Assembly: GCA_947625975.1 (NCBI GenBank)
Contig: CANQQL010000008.1
Span: 1 to 41,602, forward strand
Reading direction: 5' to 3'
Length of the DNA: 41,602 nucleotides
Origin: an uncultured Bacilli bacterium
GTDB lineage: Bacteria > Bacillota_I > Bacilli_A > RFN20 > CAG-826
The number at the start of each line of letters is the position of its first letter. The stretch's first letter is position 1. The notes beneath the pieces are model-generated. The model did no database searches, had not been told where the DNA came from, and saw nothing but the letters and a program-made list of their open reading frames with translations. The position numbers and the translations under genes are program-made. Below are positions 8,657 through 16,923 of the stretch, in pieces.

Positions 8657-9462
8657 AATTTATTCACCAACTCTTCCAAGTTTTTTACATCTTTAACATC
8701 AATGTCACAATCACTTAACTTATCTTTTAATTTCATTAAAAAAGGTAAATCCAAATCTATTTCTTTTAATTTATTTTTATCTTTAAAAACCTCTTCTGGC
8801 GTTCCTTTTAAGAATATTTCACCATTATTCAAAACTAGAACTTCATCGGAATTATATGCTTCTTCAATATCATGAGTTATGGAAATAATGGTTAATGATT
8901 CATCTTCTTTTTTCATCTTTAAAATATATTCTCGAATCTCTTTTTTCCCTTTCGGATCTAACATCGCTGTCGCTTCATCAAATATAATAATTTTAGGATT
9001 CATTGCCAAAACACCCGCGATTGCTACGCGTTGTTTTTGCCCACCCGACAATCTCGTTGGCTCTTTATCAAGGAAATCAGTCATATTTACTTTTTCGGCA
9101 AATTCATTAATTATGGCATCCATTTCTTTATGTGGGACACAATTGTTTTCCAAGCCAAAAGCAATATCATCACGTACTGTAGCACCAATAAACTGATTAT
9201 CAGGATTTTGGAATACTATACCGATTTTTTGGCGAAGAACAGAAATATTTTTATCAGTTAATAATTCACCAAAAACTTCAATCGTACCGGATTGAAGTTC
9301 TAATAAACCCGCAATTAATTTAGCTAAGGTAGATTTGCCAGAACCATTATGACCAATTAAAGCAATATACTTTCCTTGTTCAATTTGAAAAGAAATATTT
9401 TTTAATACTGGTTTATCTTTTTCATAGCCAAAAGTTAAATTTTTAACTGATAATACTGACAA
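8647..9462 (-). CDS. ecfA1: ECF transporter ATPase EcfA1
   Basis: 271 aa, partner of EcfA2. Walker A GHNGSGKST, Q-loop VFQNPDNQF (typical of EcfA1), signature LSGGQKQRVAIAG, Walker B IIIFDEATAMLD and SITHD are intact. The start is TTG at 9462 with AAGGAA 6 nt upstream. The first residues, MSVLSVKNLTFGYEKD, match the family N-terminus, so no longer form is expected. It lies 3 bp after the small membrane-protein gene, in the same operon. Confidence 0.96.
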   Translation of the reverse strand: MSVLSVKNLTFGYEKDKPVLKNISFQIEQGKYIALIGHNGSGKSTLAKLIAGLLELQSGTIEVFGELLTDKNISVLRQKIGIVFQNPDNQFIGATVRDDIAFGLENNCVPHKEMDAIINEFAEKVNMTDFLDKEPTRLSGGQKQRVAIAGVLAMNPKIIIFDEATAMLDPKGKKEIREYILKMKKEDESLTIISITHDIEEAYNSDEVLVLNNGEIFLKGTPEEVFKDKNKLKEIDLDLPFLMKLKDKLSDCDIDVKDVKNLEELVNKLCQ

Positions 9463-9465
9463 TTA

Positions 9466-9675
9466 TTATTCCTTCTTTCTATGTGCTACTTCAACATAAA
9501 TAATTAATGCAAAAAACAAACAAACAATAACAACTCCTACTATAATTTTTATACTCAGATGTGCTTTATACAATAAATCTCTCAACGCTATTATAATGCC
9601 ACTCATTAATAAGGAATAGACTAACAAGCAAATAATAAAACGTTTAAAAAATCCTTTATTAAATATCTTTTTCAT
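9466..9675 (-). CDS. small two-helix membrane protein
   Basis: 69 aa, not recognised. Basic N-terminus (MKKIFNKGFFKR), two hydrophobic segments (about residues 12-30 and 40-60) and a charged tail (HRKKE). It is squeezed between the dCMP deaminase gene (1-bp gap) and ecfA1 (3-bp gap), so it is very probably translated as part of that operon. It lacks a strong ribosome binding site of its own and may depend on coupling. Confidence 0.7.
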   Translation of the reverse strand: MKKIFNKGFFKRFIICLLVYSLLMSGIIIALRDLLYKAHLSIKIIVGVVIVCLFFALIIYVEVAHRKKE

Positions 9676-9676
9676 A

Positions 9677-10147
9677 TTAATTAAATTTAATTAACTTTCC
9701 TTGAAATTTACGATATTTAATTCCCGCCATAGCAAACATTTTTTTGCTTGCTTGCGTTTCCACACTATCGGCATATTTATCGCTTAAATAAATTACTTCT
9801 TGAATTCCAGTTTGAATTATCGCCTTAGCGCATTCATTACAAGGAAACAAAGTAACATAAATTCTTGTTCCTTTCAAATTTGCAATCCCGCTATTTAAAA
9901 TCGCATTAAATTCTGCATGGCAAACATATAGATACTTCGATTCTAAGCCCTCACCATGTCCCCAAGGCATTTCATCATCATTTAGACCATTAGGCATGCC
10001 ATTATAACCAATACTTACAACTTTATTATCTTTATTAGCAATACACGCTCCCACTTGCGTAGATGGATCTTTACTCCGTAAGGCCGAAAGTTGAGCAATA
10101 CCCATAAAATACTCTTCCCAAGTAATATAATCTGATCTTTTCACCAT
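9677..10147 (-). CDS. dCMP deaminase (ComEB-like)
   Basis: 156 aa. Zinc-dependent deamination of dCMP to dUMP, the feed for thymidylate synthesis. Zinc ligands are visible in CHAEFNAI (His and the proton-shuttling Glu) and PCNEC. The N-terminal segment ITWEEYFMGIAQLSALRSKD and IGYNGMPNG are typical of the family. It is the first gene of the minus-strand operon ahead of the ECF genes; a good promoter (10174-10202) and a GAGGTGA ribosome binding site precede it. Confidence 0.93.
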   Translation of the reverse strand: MVKRSDYITWEEYFMGIAQLSALRSKDPSTQVGACIANKDNKVVSIGYNGMPNGLNDDEMPWGHGEGLESKYLYVCHAEFNAILNSGIANLKGTRIYVTLFPCNECAKAIIQTGIQEVIYLSDKYADSVETQASKKMFAMAGIKYRKFQGKLIKFN

Positions 10148-10173
10148 GCCTAATTCACCTCGAATTCAATAAG

Positions 10174-10202
10174 ATTATAAACTATCTTTTTAAAATTGAC
10201 AC
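10174..10202 (-). promoter_or_regulatory. promoter of the dCMP deaminase-ecf-truA operon
   Basis: On the minus strand, GTGTCA (10197-10202, 4/6) and a perfect TATAAT (10174-10179) are separated by 17 bp. Confidence 0.7.
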
Positions 10203-10216
10203 CTATATTTTACACT

Positions 10217-10236
10217 TTTAATGATTAATCATTAAA
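10217..10236. promoter_or_regulatory. 20-bp perfect palindrome in a divergent promoter region
   Basis: The half-site TTTAATGATT is followed directly by its reverse complement AATCATTAAA. It lies 14 bp upstream of the minus-strand -35 and 37 bp upstream of the plus-strand -35. This is a credible operator for a dimeric regulator, although no regulator gene is adjacent. Confidence 0.5.
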
Positions 10237-10273
10237 GAAGTTTATTTTTGAACTTTCTTTAAAGGATTAACAA

Positions 10274-10301
10274 TTGATTTTCTTATTAATTTCGTCATAA
10301 T
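10274..10301 (+). promoter_or_regulatory. promoter of the ABC-2 exporter genes
   Basis: TTGATT (10274-10279) and CATAAT (10296-10301) have a 16-bp spacer. A GGGAGAAA ribosome binding site follows just before ATG 10321. Confidence 0.55.
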
Positions 10302-10320
10302 ATTATTAGGGAGAAAAAGT

Positions 10321-11025
10321 ATGGCGTTATTAGAATTTAAAAATGTAACTTTGAAATATAAGGGCGCGAATAACTTAGCTTTAAATAATATCAATCTTTC
10401 GTTAAACGAAGGACAAATTGTCGGCTTACTAGGCCCTAATGGTTCAGGAAAAACAACGATAATAAAATTAATTGCCGGTTTACTTAAAAATTATACCGGA
10501 GAAATATTAATCAATAATAAACACATTGGTCCGGAATCCAAAGCAATCGTTAGTTATTTGCCAGATTCAACTTATCTGAAAGAAGACATGGTTATTAAAG
10601 ATGTGATTAAAATGTTCAGCGATTTTTATAAGGATTTCGATAACAAGAAAATGTTATCTTTATTGGATACCATGAATATCTCGGCAACCAGTGTAATTAA
10701 AACATTGTCAAAAGGAAACAAAGAAAAACTACAATTAGCCTTGGTCTTATCACGAAATGCCCAAATCTATGTTCTTGATGAACCAATCGGAGGTGTTGAT
10801 CCTGCTCAGAGAGATTTTATCATCAATACAATAATCAACAATTATGCTTTTAATTCTCTGGTTATAATCTCTACGCATCTGATTGAAGATATCGAAAGTG
10901 TTTTAGATCGTGCAATATTTATAAAAAATGGCTCTTTAATAATTGATGATACAAAAGAAAACATCATTAACACTCATGAAGGTAATTCTCTTAACGAAGT
11001 GTTTAAGGAGGTATTCAGATGCTAA
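10321..11025 (+). CDS. ABC-2 type exporter, ATP-binding protein
   Basis: 234 aa cytoplasmic ATPase of the YtrB/BcrA group, which power small ABC exporters and antibiotic- or stress-related pumps. Walker A GPNGSGKTT (near residue 38), signature LSKGNKEKLQLALVLS, Walker B IYVLDEPIGGVD and the switch histidine in ISTHLIED are present. The next gene overlaps it by 7 bp and encodes the membrane partner. In many relatives such pairs are led by a GntR-type regulator (YtrA); none is present here. Confidence 0.9.
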   Translation: MALLEFKNVTLKYKGANNLALNNINLSLNEGQIVGLLGPNGSGKTTIIKLIAGLLKNYTGEILINNKHIGPESKAIVSYLPDSTYLKEDMVIKDVIKMFSDFYKDFDNKKMLSLLDTMNISATSVIKTLSKGNKEKLQLALVLSRNAQIYVLDEPIGGVDPAQRDFIINTIINNYAFNSLVIISTHLIEDIESVLDRAIFIKNGSLIIDDTKENIINTHEGNSLNEVFKEVFRC

Positions 11026-11831
11026 CGCTACTAAAACATGATTTATTAACAAATAAAAAACAATATATAACTCTATTTATTTTATCGCTTTGTTTTTTTA
11101 TTGTTAGTCCTTTTCTAACTTGGATTCAAATAAATTTGACGGAAAATAACAACGCTATCGGTTCGGTTTTAACCACTTTATTAATAGTCGGAACAGTTAT
11201 AGTTTTTGCCATAATTTCCGTGCTTACTGTAATAGTAGGTTATCAATTCCTGCACAATTCTCTTTTTTCTAAACAAGGTTATTTAACATTAACTTTACCA
11301 TATAAATCTTGGAAAATAGTTTTATCTAAGATATTATCAATTATTATTTACTTAGCCGGTTATAGCATTGTAATTGCTGTCGGATCTCTAATAATGTATG
11401 GCGAATATAAATTGCTTTTAGGTAGCTATAGTGATTTATCTGTAATATTCTCAGGAATCTATGACATATGGGAATTAATAATTTCTTCCTCCGATTCCGA
11501 GACTAATATGATTGCCGTCAATTTATTAGCCTCTTTAAATGCCTTACTTTCCTTACCAACCAGTCTGATACTTTTCTTACTGGCCGATTGTTTGGTTAAT
11601 AGTAACAAAACCAAAAGCACCGCAAAAAAAGGAATGATAATTTTCTTATTTTTACTTATGACATTTGGCTTCAATTATATTTGCAGATTTCTTGAAACAA
11701 TTATTATGGGCTTTGCTTCTATTAATGTAATAGTCCCCTTAATAATTAATTCCCTTTTAAGCCTGATGGTCATCTTTGGCGGATTCAAACTTATCATATA
11801 TCTCCTTGATTATCACTTAGAACTCGTATAA
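11019..11831 (+). CDS. ABC-2 type exporter, membrane subunit
   Basis: 270 aa with about six membrane segments (near residues 17-37, 50-75, 105-128, 165-188, 200-222, 235-262). The segment SKQGYLTLTLPYKSWKIVLSKI is typical of permeases paired with YtrB-like ATPases in Firmicutes. ATG 11019 follows AAGGAGGT inside the end of the ATPase gene, so translation is coupled. The exported substrate is not evident. Confidence 0.82.
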   Translation: MLTLLKHDLLTNKKQYITLFILSLCFFIVSPFLTWIQINLTENNNAIGSVLTTLLIVGTVIVFAIISVLTVIVGYQFLHNSLFSKQGYLTLTLPYKSWKIVLSKILSIIIYLAGYSIVIAVGSLIMYGEYKLLLGSYSDLSVIFSGIYDIWELIISSSDSETNMIAVNLLASLNALLSLPTSLILFLLADCLVNSNKTKSTAKKGMIIFLFLLMTFGFNYICRFLETIIMGFASINVIVPLIINSLLSLMVIFGGFKLIIYLLDYHLELV

Positions 11832-11843
11832 CAAATCACTCTT

Positions 11844-11874
11844 AAAATGATGCTATTTCTAGCATCATTTTTTT
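11844..11874. terminator. bidirectional terminator between convergent genes
   Basis: Perfect 12-bp arms AAAATGATGCTA (11844-11855) and TAGCATCATTTT (11860-11871) around a TTTC loop, with T runs in both directions. It can serve the plus-strand exporter and the minus-strand gene ending at 11894. Confidence 0.88.
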
Positions 11875-11893
11875 AACCACATTTCTTATAATC

Positions 11894-13126
11894 TTAAAAA
11901 TTTTTATAGTAATTGGTATTATAGCGATTAATTATATATTTTAAATCATTATTATTTATTAATTTAACCTTTATTTCACTAATCAAGGATAGAGAAGGAC
12001 GCGCAAATTCACTATTCGTAATGATCCAAACTTCATCAGCCTTATGTTTTTGCTTAGCAATTAAAAATTTATTAACATATGCCGGCGTAATCTTACCTAA
12101 ACTTCTCTTGATAAAAACAAGGACAGTTTTACCTTCTGTTTCCATATAAAGAAATGTTCCAATCTTATCATCACTTTTAATTTCAATTTCCGTCTTATAA
12201 AGTGATTTAAATGCCAATTGAACCCAAGATGTAAACTTTCTACCGTTCATAGTGTTAATTTTACGCAAGGTTGCTTCATTCATCTTTTTAATATGCGCAT
12301 GTTTTTTATTAGCGTCATTTATTGATGCGCAATCCTTATATAATTGATAAGAATCCAATAACATGAGCAAATTATTGACCTCTTCCAATTTGTTTTTCAT
12401 TATTTTCAAGCGTCTAATGCGTTTAGTTAAGATTACTTGATTTTGATATTTAAAAATAAAATCGCACATTAATAAGATTCGATCATCGACTATTGTTTTT
12501 GTTTCAATCGTTAAATCTGCATAAAAATAAACACGCGGTTCAATGAGCTTATTAGTAGTTTCATTAATGACCACCAAGGCCCCATTATAAACAAAAAATA
12601 GTGTTTTTTTATGTTTAAAATAATTATTTGTGCCAAAACAGCATGTAATTATCCAGTCAATAGTGGGCTTTCTTCGTTTTTTTAACAAAAATACAATTAA
12701 ATCTTTCAATAATTTAGGTTCTCTTAAATCTTCAAGTAACCGCACATCTATCAATTTCGGTAACTCTTGTAAGGCATTCAAATCAAATAATAAATTCTTC
12801 TTCTGTTTTTGCTTATTTTTATTAAGTGATGCAATTAAATCATTGCAATTGGAATTAATAAGAGAAAAATTTTCAATATTTTTTAAAACATCATTATTAT
12901 TAATGTGGTTTATTTCGCGAATGCTGATTTTTTTATTTTTAAGATTAATGTCTAATTTTCGTTCTGTCTTCGTTAAAAACTTATTATATTTATGATAATA
13001 AAGATTATGCAAACGATGTTTATGGAGACCTTTAATTGCTAAAATACTGACGATAAGCAATATTAAAACAATTAAACTTACCAAGACTAAAATTTCTTGC
13101 TTTGACATGTAATAAGTCAATAACAT
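11894..13126 (-). CDS. membrane-anchored protein with a degenerate Mrr-like endonuclease-fold domain
   Basis: 410 aa. Residues about 9-28 form a membrane helix near the N-terminus, followed by a Lys/Asn-rich cytoplasmic region of about 260 residues. The last 115 residues resemble the Mrr_cat restriction-endonuclease domain: MNGRKFTSWVQLAFKSLYKTE, then IGTFLYMETEGKTVLVFIKRS, then ADEVWIITNSEFARPS and LINNNDLKYII. In active Mrr proteins the core reads D(x)GxD...QxK; here the second Asp appears replaced by Phe (IGTF) and the Gln by Phe (FIK), while Lys remains. It may therefore bind rather than cut DNA. A GTG at 13135 would extend the protein by three residues, but ATG 13126 is preferred because AAAGGTGA lies 5 nt before it. 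Confidence 0.6.
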   Translation of the reverse strand: MLLTYYMSKQEILVLVSLIVLILLIVSILAIKGLHKHRLHNLYYHKYNKFLTKTERKLDINLKNKKISIREINHINNNDVLKNIENFSLINSNCNDLIASLNKNKQKQKKNLLFDLNALQELPKLIDVRLLEDLREPKLLKDLIVFLLKKRRKPTIDWIITCCFGTNNYFKHKKTLFFVYNGALVVINETTNKLIEPRVYFYADLTIETKTIVDDRILLMCDFIFKYQNQVILTKRIRRLKIMKNKLEEVNNLLMLLDSYQLYKDCASINDANKKHAHIKKMNEATLRKINTMNGRKFTSWVQLAFKSLYKTEIEIKSDDKIGTFLYMETEGKTVLVFIKRSLGKITPAYVNKFLIAKQKHKADEVWIITNSEFARPSLSLISEIKVKLINNNDLKYIINRYNTNYYKNF

Positions 13127-13198
13127 CTTGCTCACCTTTCTCTATATTTAATAATAATATTTTTATTAATAAAAATAAAGAAATTGAAAAAGATTTAA

Positions 13199-14134
13199 TT
13201 AATCATTTTTAGTTTTTGTGACAATAACTTTTACTATTAAGTATCCACATACAACAAGAGCCATCAAACCAACAAATATCATGCCTATAGTTTGATTACT
13301 TAAAATATCTATCTTACTGTTAATAATATTATTCTCGGCAAATCCGTTATTATTTTCGCTTATACAGATTTTAATAATATAATCTAAGCGCTCTTTATAT
13401 GTCGTTTGCCCATCATCAGTCAAGCATTGATCAAACACGCTTTTCTCATAATCATTTAGCTCATTATAAGCTTTGCTAATCTCTTCAAATTTAAAGCGTA
13501 TATTATCGCAATCACTTTCATCAATCATTTGAATCAAATGCCCAATTGAAAACACATATAATTTTTTTCCAGTAATTCTTAAGTTATTTATAACCATATA
13601 TTTACCGGCTTTGTTGTTGACATTAGCAATAACAAATTTAAATCTAACGGTTTCATAAGAAGCATTTATATATATTGAATATGGTTTATTACTTTCTATT
13701 TCTGCTCTACTGCCATTAATCTCTTGATATGACTTACCAAAATCTATGGAATATTCTACTTTAAATTCAATTTTGCTATTATCATTTGTAAATACTTCCC
13801 CAATATCTAAATCTAAAGTTTCCACATATCCTTTTAAGTCAAATTCCATTCTTAATTCATCTTCATCGGAAATATTATCGGTAAATCTGGTGTTTCTACC
13901 AAACTGTAATTGTTTATATGTATTATTAAAGCAAAATGCCGAAGAATAATAAGTATAATTATGTGACACAAAGTTCCCACTTTTATAACCAGTATCTTTA
14001 TCCGCTAAATCATTAAACTCATTCTTAAATTCAGCATTTTCTTCTGCACAAGCATAAATTGCATTATCCTCTACGGAAACTAAAAACAAACAAAAAGACA
14101 AAAACAACAATAAAAATTTTAAACATTTTCTCAT
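13199..14134 (-). CDS. secreted/membrane-anchored surface protein, small paralogue
   Basis: 311 aa, function unknown. A signal peptide is visible (MRKCLKFLLLFLSFCLFLVS), then a probable beta-sandwich region (residues about 40-190), then a helical segment (about 200-265) and a C-terminal membrane helix (GMIFVGLMALVVCGYLIV) with a short basic tail. The helical segment plus membrane anchor follows the plan of the ends of the two larger surface proteins at 14320-16275 and 17146-19410: DYEKSVFDQ...YKERLDYII here corresponds to their ...VD..T...I.EY.R. No LPxTG sorting motif is present. GAGGGG lies 8 nt before the ATG. Confidence 0.6.
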   Translation of the reverse strand: MRKCLKFLLLFLSFCLFLVSVEDNAIYACAEENAEFKNEFNDLADKDTGYKSGNFVSHNYTYYSSAFCFNNTYKQLQFGRNTRFTDNISDEDELRMEFDLKGYVETLDLDIGEVFTNDNSKIEFKVEYSIDFGKSYQEINGSRAEIESNKPYSIYINASYETVRFKFVIANVNNKAGKYMVINNLRITGKKLYVFSIGHLIQMIDESDCDNIRFKFEEISKAYNELNDYEKSVFDQCLTDDGQTTYKERLDYIIKICISENNNGFAENNIINSKIDILSNQTIGMIFVGLMALVVCGYLIVKVIVTKTKND

Positions 14135-14175
14135 TTACATACCCCTCACTTATATCCCTCATATAAGTTAATTTT

Positions 14176-14227
14176 ATTATAAACAATTTTACGCATGGTA
14201 AAAAGATTTTTCTTAAGATTTTCTTAA
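14176..14227 (-). promoter_or_regulatory. promoter region with tandem 11/12-bp repeats
   Basis: On the minus strand a perfect TATAAT (14176-14181) lies about 42 bp before the start of the 311-aa gene, without a good -35. Immediately upstream are two tandem copies of GATTTT(T)CTTAA (plus-strand 14205-14216 and 14217-14227), the kind of direct repeat that OmpR-type response regulators bind. That role is inference. Confidence 0.4.
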
Positions 14228-14263
14228 AATATTAAAAGTTACGACTAAAGTCTACATCAATTC

Positions 14264-14295
14264 AAAAAAAAGGAGATAGAAATTTATCTATCTCC
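14264..14295 (-). terminator. terminator of the 651-aa surface-protein gene
   Basis: Minus-strand hairpin GGAGATAGA/TCTATCTCC (14272-14280 and 14287-14295), 6-nt loop, followed by eight T residues. Confidence 0.88.
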
Positions 14296-14319
14296 AAAGC
14301 ATCTAATCAGTTTTATCAA

Positions 14320-16275
14320 TTAATCCGCTAAACGTCTTTTCTTGATAATTGCATAGCATAATGCAGTAAATAAGGCTAATCCTGCAACAATAGCAACTGT
14401 ATTTGAATTATTTTTTGAAATGCTTAATAACGAAATCATTTGATCAAAGTTTGAAGCACTAGTGCTATTACGCCACTCAAGTAAAGCTCTGAAATATTCA
14501 ATATTTTCTTTAATAGTAACTTGAGTTTTATCTGTCATATCATCAACAATAGTTCTGACCGATTCATCCATATCATCATATTTTTTAATTAAGTCTTCTA
14601 ATTCAGCTTGTTTAGTAATAGTTTTATGACCATCAACACTACCTTCACAAATATTTCCATTAGTTCTTAAATTGTCCCATAATTCAACAAATTTAGTTGC
14701 TAATGTAGAATCTGGATATGAATAAAATTCAAATTTTGGAGCCTGTACACGATCTTGTCCAGTAGTATTGGAGGCTTCTTCGTAAATAACCGCGAATAAG
14801 GCGTTACTATAATTTTTTGTAAATATATGAACATGTTGCTCTTTATCATTAAATGTATCTGAACTTATTTCATGTTCATCAATTTTTTTATAAGTTGTAC
14901 CATTATCAGTACTAACTAAAATATATCCTTTTTCTGGAGATGTGCCATCTGCTTTATTATAAGAAATAGAAATACCACCAATCTTATCCATTGGTTTATC
15001 TTCTTGAATAATACCGAAATATCCAACTTGGGATGTTTCTATTCCTAAAGCATCAGCAATGGCTTTTGCTTTAGGATTTTGCTTAGTGTCAGCAGTGCTA
15101 CCATCATTGGTACCATCTAACGTCAGATTTTTCCTACTATCCTCATTCTTACTAGTTCCTAAATATAGTCCTGCAGTTTGCATAGATCCTAAAGTAACAG
15201 TCCACTTTGTTCCATTTGAATCAGAGTTTGTATAAGATTTATACTGATTCTCTGTTGCAATTTTATCTTTTGATGTATCTAAAGTATATTTTAAAGTTGG
15301 GGTTAATTTCTGCAGAGCCTTTTCAGCAGCTTCTAATTTAGTTAATGCTTCAGCAATACCAGCAGCATTTTTATCTTGCAAAGCTTCATATGCTGCACGT
15401 GCTGCTTCGATTTTCTCTTTGCAAGCAACAGTAATTTCATCTGCAGGTGGTAATTCATTTACCATTTTAATAAATGCTTCAGCAGGATCTACTACTTCTA
15501 TACCATCAATTGTTATTGTTGCTTGTTTATCATTTTCGGTATATGTTCCAGTAACAGAAGTGGTTTCTTTTGTTAATGGAGTTGGTGTCCATTTTACTTG
15601 GGCAGTTACATCTTTGTCTGCTACATCTTCTTCTTCATATTGAGCATATATTGTAAGTCCAGCCGGATTAAATGATTCACCTATAGCATAAACTTTTTGT
15701 GGCTCACCTTCTAAACGTAAATCTGATTTTAACGTGCCCGATGGTGCCACTGGTAAGAGCCATAAGTTAGTTTGAGTTGAGGCATATGATCCAAATCGTG
15801 GATTGCTGGCGTTAAATTGAAAAGCATAATTGCCCATGGCAAATTTTATTAAATTTTTAGAGGTATCATTAGAAACTGTAAAGTTTGCCTTAGCTGATTG
15901 AATTAAATGTTTTCCTTTATCTTCTTTAGTCTTAATTGCAATGTAAAGACCACTACTTTTAATTTTAATGCTCCAACTAGTGTCGCTTCCTTCTAAAATA
16001 ACTGACGATGCTTCATCTAAAGTGTTCGTACATTGACCTACCTGCGATGTAGAAGAATCAGTGTTACCAAAAGCCTTAAAATAATAATCTGTCTTGCTAG
16101 TAGTAGCACCAATAAAATACTCATTACCACTAGTAATTTTTGTATAATCAGTTATTTTTTCTTCTGCTGCATCAACAGGAAGCGTTTCGCTAGCGCCTTT
16201 CTTTACAAGTCCTACTCCCATTAGCATGGCAAAAGATGCAATAAGAACAGATAACTTTTTTGTGAAATTTTTCAT
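14320..16275 (-). CDS. surface protein A: signal peptide, Ig-like and helical domains, C-terminal membrane anchor
   Basis: 651 aa, predicted exposed on the cell surface. Residues 1-37 (signal peptide and start of the mature part) are identical at the DNA level to those of the divergent surface protein at 17146. Residues about 40-165 form a domain with a NPRF.SY motif, shared with the C11 lipoprotein. A Big_3-like Ig domain follows (AIGESFNPAGLTIYAQY, near 200-262), then an alanine-rich helical FIVAR-like stretch (near 265-325), a beta-rich domain (near 330-520), and a helical C-terminal module (near 528-608) with a membrane helix and KKRRLAD tail. No LPxTG motif. The start has AAAGGAA 7 nt upstream. 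The first 112 bp of coding sequence and the leader lie in the 213-bp inverted repeat. Confidence 0.7.
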   Translation of the reverse strand: MKNFTKKLSVLIASFAMLMGVGLVKKGASETLPVDAAEEKITDYTKITSGNEYFIGATTSKTDYYFKAFGNTDSSTSQVGQCTNTLDEASSVILEGSDTSWSIKIKSSGLYIAIKTKEDKGKHLIQSAKANFTVSNDTSKNLIKFAMGNYAFQFNASNPRFGSYASTQTNLWLLPVAPSGTLKSDLRLEGEPQKVYAIGESFNPAGLTIYAQYEEEDVADKDVTAQVKWTPTPLTKETTSVTGTYTENDKQATITIDGIEVVDPAEAFIKMVNELPPADEITVACKEKIEAARAAYEALQDKNAAGIAEALTKLEAAEKALQKLTPTLKYTLDTSKDKIATENQYKSYTNSDSNGTKWTVTLGSMQTAGLYLGTSKNEDSRKNLTLDGTNDGSTADTKQNPKAKAIADALGIETSQVGYFGIIQEDKPMDKIGGISISYNKADGTSPEKGYILVSTDNGTTYKKIDEHEISSDTFNDKEQHVHIFTKNYSNALFAVIYEEASNTTGQDRVQAPKFEFYSYPDSTLATKFVELWDNLRTNGNICEGSVDGHKTITKQAELEDLIKKYDDMDESVRTIVDDMTDKTQVTIKENIEYFRALLEWRNSTSASNFDQMISLLSISKNNSNTVAIVAGLALFTALCYAIIKKRRLAD

Positions 16276-16376
16276 AATAATTTCCTTTCGTTTTTTTGAT
16301 TTTATTAGGCTAGATTATTACTTCGTGAAACCAAGATGGATATTTTTCGCATCATCAGAGAGATAAGAAATCCGCT
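16164..16376 (-). repeat. left arm of a 213-bp perfect inverted repeat
   Basis: Compared base by base with 17045-17257 and found identical in reverse complement over all 213 bp. It contains about 100 bp of untranslated leader, the ribosome binding site and the first 112 bp of surface gene A. Identity ends abruptly on both sides (in the 38th codon inside the gene, and at AGCGGATTTC outside it). Confidence 0.97.
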
Positions 16377-16381
16377 CGCCG

Positions 16382-16408
16382 ATTATCATTATAGTTGATA
16401 TAGGTCAA
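16382..16408 (-). promoter_or_regulatory. candidate promoter of surface gene A at the core edge
   Basis: On the minus strand TTGACC (16403-16408) and GATAAT (16382-16387) are 15 bp apart; a perfect TATAAT overlaps at 16388-16393 without a matching -35. The predicted transcript would begin at the first bases of the repeat arm. The TTGA(6 nt)TCAA pair (16395-16408) is a possible operator. Opposite, next to surface gene B, only a weaker TAAAAT (17023-17028) is seen. Confidence 0.4.
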
Positions 16409-16582
16409 ACACGAGTTGCTAATCTTTTTAGACAATATCATTTTACACATATACGCACGCGTATGCAAGTGGAAAAATTTTAATTTACTTTAATTGCCAA
16501 CATAATTCCATATTAACAATTTAAAAAAACTTATAATACACTAAATTTTATGCAATTATACGCCAAAAAATAATTTAGATAA

Positions 16583-16671
16583 TTTTTTCTTTTTCTGTTC
16601 GCTCAAAAGGCGAACATTTGTTTTTTTGTGGTGAAGGGGGGACAAAAAAACAAATAAATCAAAAGAAAAAA
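16583..16671. repeat. nested inverted repeats in the core
   Basis: Inner arms of 14 bp, ATTTGTTTTTTTGT (16616-16629) and ACAAAAAAACAAAT (16642-16655), flank the loop GGTGAAGGGGGG. Outer arms TTTTTTCTTTT (16583-16593) and AAAAGAAAAAA (16661-16671) pair around them, with the TGTTCGC hairpin on the left side. Confidence 0.75.
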
Positions 16672-16694
16672 CTAATAAATTTATTTGTGGGTTA

Positions 16695-16755
16695 GTTTAT
16701 ATTAATTTACTATATGTTAACAAATACAATTTGTACTAAGTAAATTAACATAAAC
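16695..16755. repeat. imperfect 17-bp inverted repeat with inner hairpin
   Basis: GTTTATATTAATTTACT (16695-16711) pairs with AGTAAATTAACATAAAC (16739-16755) with one mismatch. Between them ACAAAT (16720-16725) and ATTTGT (16729-16734) form an inner hairpin. Confidence 0.75.
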
Positions 16756-16851
16756 CATAATATTAAAAATGCTTTGGCCGATCTTTAGAGGCATGTGCTA
16801 CTTATCAGCATATCAAAATAAAAATATTGGCAGCTTTAATTCATAAAATAA

Positions 16852-16923
16852 TTTTCCTTAATTCAAAATATTTAATGAGCTGTTATTTAATAAAATTTTT
16901 TCTTATAAATAAATTAAGGAAAA
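16852..16923. repeat. 12-bp inverted repeat near the right end of the core
   Basis: TTTTCCTTAATT (16852-16863) and AATTAAGGAAAA (16912-16923) are perfect inverted copies, 48 bp apart. Confidence 0.65.

Noticed and set aside
13159-13176. 18-bp palindrome ATTTTTATTAATAAAAAT as an operator
   Set aside because: Made only of A and T in an AT-rich gap; could easily arise by chance or act as a weak terminator.
16583-16923. CRISPR-like or iteron-like array in the core
   Set aside because: The repeats are inverted, of different sequence and unevenly spaced; no regular direct repeats or spacers.
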